A stretch of 25,393 nucleotides of DNA from the IMG/VR virus record IMGVR_UViG_3300025154_000362, positions 1 to 25,393 of that record; one strand, written 5' to 3'. The notes under the pieces were generated by a model. The model was given only the letters and a program-made list of their open reading frames with translations. It made no database searches and had not been told where the DNA came from. The position numbers and the translations under genes are program-made. Source of the stretch: a virus. Below, one piece after another: positions 22,159-25,393 of the stretch (its first letter is position 1; every line of letters begins with the position of its first letter).

Positions 22159-22383
22159 ATGAAGCTCTTCTTAATGCGCCTCTTCGCCATGCGCGGGACC
22201 TGGGAGTGGGCCTTGCGGCAGATGGGTAGGGGGAAGATCGTGCGGATGCGCAGCGGCAAGTTCAAATATAAGATGAAGGCTTGCGGATTGATGTGCACAT
22301 ATCTCGACGATTCTTTAAATTGGGTAGGTGCCGTCATGGGTGGGAAGTTTGAAAGGGCAACCGATTGGGAGGTGATTCGATGA
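22159..22383 (+). CDS. Small basic hypothetical protein
   Basis: The 74-residue product (start ATG 22159, GGGGAGGT upstream) is strongly basic: MKLFLMRLFAMRGTWEWALR near the start and a R-M-R-S-G-K-F-K-Y-K-M-K segment in the middle. The first 12 residues are partly hydrophobic but too short to count as a TM helix. It overlaps the next gene by four bases. No recognised family. Confidence 0.55.
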   Translation: MKLFLMRLFAMRGTWEWALRQMGRGKIVRMRSGKFKYKMKACGLMCTYLDDSLNWVGAVMGGKFERATDWEVIR

Positions 22384-22616
22384 AGGGCAAAATAGATTGC
22401 AAAGGGTTCTTAAAGCTGATGCGCGGCAAAGATTTAAAGCAGCAGGTTTGCCCGTTTAGCAATGGAGGGGCCTGGTGCTCAGATGATTGCCCGCTATTTG
22501 GAGAGCCAAGAGCGGGCCTCATGGGGCCCGGCCGGGTGTGCCTGGATATTTGCCAGGGCCGGACCTTGGTTTTTGGCGACGGAGATTTTGTGGACGAACG
22601 AAACAAGGAGGATTAG
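22380..22616 (+). CDS. Cys-rich small protein
   Basis: ATG 22380 follows GGGAGGTGA and gives 78 residues with cysteines at 7, 24, 33, 37, 54 and 58. The phrases Q-V-C-P-F, W-C-S-D-D-C-P-L-F and VCLDIC match a recurring small phage protein pattern with likely zinc binding. Function unknown. It overlaps the upstream gene (ATGA) and is six bases before the next start. Confidence 0.6.
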   Translation: MKGKIDCKGFLKLMRGKDLKQQVCPFSNGGAWCSDDCPLFGEPRAGLMGPGRVCLDICQGRTLVFGDGDFVDERNKED

Positions 22617-22621
22617 CGCAA

Positions 22622-22849
22622 ATGAACCGCATCATGGGCATCCACAAATTAGGCATGCTGGCCCTGCAAAAGAGATCGGTGCACGCGCCTGGGACATGGC
22701 TCCGCGAACCAAAGCCGGCCGCCGTGGTCATGAACTTTCAGGGCCACCTGATACTTCGGCTGATCGACCAGGGCCTGTACGTTTACGAGGCGAAAAATAA
22801 GAAGGATAAACCGTTCAATTTCAGAAACAAGGAGGATGAAAGCAAATGA
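22622..22849 (+). CDS. Small hypothetical protein
   Basis: From ATG 22622 (after GGAGGATTAGCGCAA) the product is 75 residues: MNRIMGIHKLGMLALQKRSV and A-A-V-V-M-N-F-Q-G-H-L-I-L-R-L-I-D-Q-G-L-Y-V-Y-E, followed by a charged Lys/Glu-rich tail. It overlaps the RecT-like gene by four bases. I do not recognise its family; its proximity suggests a partner role, which remains speculation. Confidence 0.6.
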   Translation: MNRIMGIHKLGMLALQKRSVHAPGTWLREPKPAAVVMNFQGHLILRLIDQGLYVYEAKNKKDKPFNFRNKEDESK

Positions 22850-24324
22850 CCGAAACAAAAGAGATGGTAGCAACCAAGTCCCAAGTCCCCATCGTCGATG
22901 GCATCATCAAGCCCGTTGACTTCGACGGCATGTGGCGCATCGCCAACATGTACGCCGGCAGCGGCATGGTGCCCAAGAACTACATCAACAACCCGGCCGC
23001 CATCGTCGTCGCGGGCCAATTCGGCGCCGAGCTCGGCCTTTCCTTGATGCCCTCGCTCCAGAACATTACCGTGATAAATGGGAATCCCACGGTATGGGGC
23101 GACATCATGCTGGGCATCGTCCGCAGCAGCAACACCTTGGAAGTCTTCGTGGAGTTCTACACCGGCAACCGTGGCGCCGACGATTACACAGCCGTCTGCA
23201 TCGCCAAGCGCACCGGCATCGGTGACAAGTACGACCCGGCCGACGACCTGGACACCATGCGGCGCAAGCAGCTTTTTGTGAACGAATACTCCATGGCAGA
23301 CGCTCGCCAAGCCAACCTGCTCACCAAGGACAACTGGAAAAACAACCCGCGCCGCATGCTCAAAATGCGCGCCAGGTCCTTCACCCTGCGCGACGGCTGG
23401 CCCGACAAGCTGAAGGGCATGCACAGCGCCGAAGAGATGGCCGACGCCGTGGAAGTCGTGCAGATGAAGGCCGTGCAGCAATCGGACGACACGACGCAAT
23501 ACACCGTATCGGTCAACCCCATGCTTACCGACGCCGACCTGGCCAAGCAGTTTGACGAGCAGGTCAAGCCGGATGCGGCCATGGACAACTGGATCGGCAT
23601 TATGATCGGCCAGCGCCAAGGCTTGACGCTGGAGCAGTGCAAGGCCGAGATCGTCCGGAGCAACGACGTGCAGCGGTGCCAGGACGCCTACAAGCAGCAC
23701 TTGGCCCGGGAGGCAGAGAAGGCCAAGACCGCGCAACAGGAAGCGCCCAAAGAGGCCGAGAAGGCCGACGCCGAACCGAAAAAGGACGAACCCCAATGGG
23801 ACCCACTCACCTCCGACATCCAGCAACGCTACCAGACCGACAAGGCCGCCATTCTGAGAGCCAAAGCCGAAGAGATGGGCATCGACGTGACCTGCAAACT
23901 TGGCCGCCAGGTGCATCAGGAGATCATTGCGGCAGCCCAAGGTATCACGAAGGAAGACGTGGCCCAGCTTGGTGGACAGACGACCGAGGCTGGTCCGGCG
24001 ACTTCGGAGAATAAAGGCACCTGGACCGCTGGCGGCGATGGGGTCTACGAGGGCACCGAAACCGAGATCATGCTTCGGGAGAAATACAACCAGGCCCGCA
24101 CCATGAACAAGCTCGGATCGGCGGCGGCCAACGCTGACCGCAAGACCGGCAAGAAACCCGAGACGGCCAGCGAGTTGCAGACCTGGCTGAACTACTTTGA
24201 AGCTTTTGCGAAAACCATGCTCGGCACAGCCGTGCAGTGGGACCGGCCCGAAGCCCATCAGCGGCGGGACGCTATCGATGTTGAGGATGATACGCCGGGA
24301 TTTTTGGAAGATGAGAAGATGTAG
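22846..24324 (+). CDS. RecT-like single-strand annealing recombinase with long C-terminal extension
   Basis: Residues 1-200 show the RecT pattern: FGAELGLSLMPSLQNITVIN, G-N-P-T-V-W-G-D-I-M (about 60-92), and YSMADARQANLLTKDNWKNN with P-R-R-M-L-K-M-R-A-R-S-F-T-L-R-D-G-W-P-D-K-L-K-G (148-191). RecT proteins anneal complementary single strands after an exonuclease resects the ends. Typical members are about 270-320 residues; this one has 492. Residues 200-330 are a charged linker, and the C-terminal part (about 330-490) has AAILRAKAEEMGIDVTCKLG, a helix-extended-helix-like segment, and other helices. The extension may bind DNA or a partner. Preceded by AAGGAGG, ATGA overlap with the upstream gene. 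Confidence 0.85.
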   Translation: MTETKEMVATKSQVPIVDGIIKPVDFDGMWRIANMYAGSGMVPKNYINNPAAIVVAGQFGAELGLSLMPSLQNITVINGNPTVWGDIMLGIVRSSNTLEVFVEFYTGNRGADDYTAVCIAKRTGIGDKYDPADDLDTMRRKQLFVNEYSMADARQANLLTKDNWKNNPRRMLKMRARSFTLRDGWPDKLKGMHSAEEMADAVEVVQMKAVQQSDDTTQYTVSVNPMLTDADLAKQFDEQVKPDAAMDNWIGIMIGQRQGLTLEQCKAEIVRSNDVQRCQDAYKQHLAREAEKAKTAQQEAPKEAEKADAEPKKDEPQWDPLTSDIQQRYQTDKAAILRAKAEEMGIDVTCKLGRQVHQEIIAAAQGITKEDVAQLGGQTTEAGPATSENKGTWTAGGDGVYEGTETEIMLREKYNQARTMNKLGSAAANADRKTGKKPETASELQTWLNYFEAFAKTMLGTAVQWDRPEAHQRRDAIDVEDDTPGFLEDEKM

Positions 24325-24335
24325 GGAGGTGCACT

Positions 24336-24545
24336 ATGGATCTATTCTTTCTTGTTTGGAATAGCAGCAAAGCGGTTTCTTCTTCCAATTATCGGCACGA
24401 AAGCAGAAAAAGCGCCGAACAAGAAGCGGAGCGCTTGGCGTCCGCTAATCCCGGTGAGTATTTCTATGTTCTTGCAGCGATTGGTATGTGCCACGCGAGA
24501 ACTGTTGATTGGGACCGCGTTCCATCAGGCGAAATACCGTTCTGA
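24336..24545 (+). CDS. Small conserved phage protein
   Basis: The 69-residue product after GGGAGGTG reads FLVWNSSKAVSSSNYRHESR, then S-A-E-Q-E-A-E-R-L-A-S-A-N-P-G-E-Y-F-Y-V-L-A-A. The pattern 'W...... ++H.t...A..EA.RLA..nPG..F.VL' is familiar from many phage small proteins without known role. It lies 11 bases after the RecT-like gene and is followed by a structured 80-base stretch. Confidence 0.65.
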   Translation: MDLFFLVWNSSKAVSSSNYRHESRKSAEQEAERLASANPGEYFYVLAAIGMCHARTVDWDRVPSGEIPF

Positions 24546-24585
24546 TGCTGACCGGGCCAGCAAAGCCCGAAATGGATAGGATAAC

Positions 24586-24615
24586 GGCCCGCCGTGGCTC
24601 ATCGCGGGGCGGGCC
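24586..24615. promoter_or_regulatory. Hairpin in the short intergenic stretch
   Basis: GGCCCGCC (24586-24593) pairs with GGCGGGCC (24608-24615) around a 14-base loop, right before the ribosome site GGGAG at 24617-24621. It could modulate access to that site. A T-run is absent, so termination is unlikely. Confidence 0.5.
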
Positions 24616-24625
24616 TGGGAGTGAC

Positions 24626-24928
24626 ATGAATCAGGAATGCGAAAAAAGACTGAGGGAATTGGCTCGATCGATGATTGTCGGAGCAGATATCAGCGCCGTA
24701 CTGCATGAAATCGACATGCTGCGACATGGATTAAAATCGGCCAACAAGATCGTCCACAACCTAACCGTGGCAATGCAGGCGGCCCTGATTGACGCCCATC
24801 ATAACGGGCCGCAAGCCGCGATTGTGTGGATAGAGAACACGCTCGATGGCCCTGGGCTTTTGCCTGATAAAGCAGATGGACTTTTAGGCGCTCAGGCCTT
24901 TTTTGACGCCAATATGATAGGTCCGTAA
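24626..24928 (+). CDS. Small conserved phage protein
   Basis: I start at ATG 24626 after GGGAG; ATG 24545, overlapping the previous stop, would add 27 Arg/Gly-rich residues and is a possible alternative. The 100-residue product is helical with VGADISAVLHEIDMLRHGLK and ends in WIENTLDGPGLLPD followed by A-Q-A-F-F-D-A-N. A 'W..nTL.GPGL.P......AQAffDAN' ending is common in phage proteins of unknown role. Its stop lies inside the left arm of the hairpin at 24920-24946. Confidence 0.65.
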   Translation: MNQECEKRLRELARSMIVGADISAVLHEIDMLRHGLKSANKIVHNLTVAMQAALIDAHHNGPQAAIVWIENTLDGPGLLPDKADGLLGAQAFFDANMIGP

Positions 24929-24946
24929 CGATAGGGAGAACGGACC
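24920..24946. promoter_or_regulatory. Hairpin at a stop/start junction holding the ribosome site
   Basis: GGTCCGT (24920-24926) pairs with ACGGACC (24940-24946). The loop holds the ribosome site AGGGAG (24933-24938), and the right arm ends at base 24946, directly before ATG 24947. The left arm contains the end of the upstream gene, including the first base of TAA. Ribosomes finishing that gene would open it, so it may couple the two genes. Confidence 0.55.
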
Positions 24947-25234
24947 ATGATTAAACGAATTTTTAAGTATGAAATATTGGCGGCCGATTCGTTCGTCTTA
25001 GAAATGCCTAAGGGGGCGGAGCTACTGACCGTGCAAGAACGGTACGGAAAGCCGCAATTATGGGCGCTGGTTGATCCAGATGCCAAAAAAGAAAGCAGAT
25101 ATTTTTTATTGCGCGGCACTGGCCACCCGATACGGTACGCCCCCGGGACCGATTACAAATACATCAACTCTTTTCAGTTGCATGAAGGGGCGCTTGTCTT
25201 TCATCTGTTCGAGGATTTAAGGGGGAAAATATGA
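24947..25234 (+). CDS. DUF7352-like phage protein
   Basis: The 95-residue product begins MIKRIFKYEILAADSFVLEM then P-K-G-A-E-L-L-T-V-Q, and continues W-A-L-V-D-P-D-A-K-K-E, R-G-T-G-H-P-I and S-F-Q-L-H-E-G-A-L-V-F-H-L-F-E. This string of blocks is what I know as the DUF7352 group: small all-beta phage proteins near replication or recombination genes; the role is not known. It overlaps the next gene (ATGA) and its start lies directly behind the hairpin. Confidence 0.78.
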   Translation: MIKRIFKYEILAADSFVLEMPKGAELLTVQERYGKPQLWALVDPDAKKESRYFLLRGTGHPIRYAPGTDYKYINSFQLHEGALVFHLFEDLRGKI

Positions 25235-25393
25235 TTACCAAAAAAGTTCTTGTTACTCAGGAAATTGAAGTGACCGTAGATGAAACGAAGTTCAGCGAAA
25301 AGTTTATGCAGGAATTTCGAGATAGCTTCTATCAATTCGATGACTTAGACGCCCATATCAAGCACCTGGCACAATTAGAAGCAAGGGGTTTTG
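25231..25393 (+). CDS. Conserved phage protein, N-terminal part (partial)
   Basis: An ATGA overlap opens this frame, which runs to the window end without a stop (54 codons seen). It begins MITKKVLVTQEIEVTVDETK and continues F-M-Q-E-F-R-D-S-F-Y-Q-F-D-D-L-D-A-H-I-K-H-L-A-Q-L-E-A-R-G, a pattern (beta-strand pair, then 'F..eFr.sFy.f....eHikhLAq..aRG') that I have seen in small phage proteins of unknown function. The downstream part is outside the window. Confidence 0.7.
   Translation, partial: MITKKVLVTQEIEVTVDETKFSEKFMQEFRDSFYQFDDLDAHIKHLAQLEARGF

Noticed and set aside
21372-22337. Antisense open frame of 321 codons over the coiled-coil gene
   Set aside because: Composition is a mirror of the Ala/Glu/Lys-rich coding strand; no start signal and no recognisable protein features.
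22783-24258. Long antisense open frame (491 codons, - strand) opposite the RecT-like gene
   Set aside because: It has no ribosome site or domain, is highly rich in His/Val/Leu/Gly as expected of a codon-bias shadow of GC-rich DNA, and the + strand gene has clear RecT motifs.
1-25393. Diversity-generating retroelement, tRNA genes or att sites
   Set aside because: I saw no reverse transcriptase, no template/variable repeat pair, no cloverleaf-like sequence and no integrase with matching core repeats.

Overview
The window is about 25 kb of a tailed double-stranded DNA phage or prophage. All convincing genes lie on the + strand, packed with ATGA-type overlaps and strong AGGAGG-type ribosome binding sites. 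A lambda-type tail tip order, Sec signal peptides and lipoprotein-like boxes point to a Gram-negative host. High-GC codon use is compatible with a proteobacterium or a Desulfobacterota-type host, but nothing in the window identifies the host. No integrase, CI-type repressor, terminase, capsid gene, tRNA or host gene is visible, so temperate versus lytic cannot be decided.

Region 1 (1-6607) is the end of the tail module: tape-measure C-terminus, a small minor tail protein, a DUF1833 protein, an NlpC/P60 tail peptidase, a giant gpJ-like tip protein that appears to carry a gpI-like N-terminus, and a first tail fibre. Region 2 (6633-14368) occupies the place of further tail fibres, but every gene in it begins with a Sec-type signal peptide. 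Six genes are inferred, one broken by a frameshift. Their bodies are fibre-like, jelly-roll/lectin-like or beta-helical, joined by Ser-rich or Thr-Pro linkers as in exported carbohydrate-binding proteins. This run is the most unusual part of the window.

Region 3 (14365-16370) is a run of small genes: one- or two-TM proteins possibly linked to lysis, a holin-like/lipoprotein fusion, and several tiny Cys-rich proteins (zinc ribbon, DUF6527, TraR/DksA type). No endolysin was recognised. It ends at a strong intrinsic terminator (16408-16437).

Region 4 (16440-25393) starts with a good sigma-70-like promoter in AT-rich DNA, then a small HTH protein, a BRO/KilAC antirepressor, a pentapeptide-repeat protein, a phage metallopeptidase, and many small conserved phage genes. 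It also holds a two-component recombination set: a RecB/PD-(D/E)XK exonuclease (20471-21034) and a RecT-like annealing protein with a long C-terminal extension (22846-24324). Several short intergenic stretches in this operon hold GC-rich hairpins next to start codons.

Functionally, the left part builds the tail tip and probably the host-interaction proteins. The middle part probably serves lysis and late functions. The right part is an independently promoted regulatory and recombination operon. No gene-free stretch exceeds 300 bases; the longest, 16371-16560, holds the terminator and promoter.
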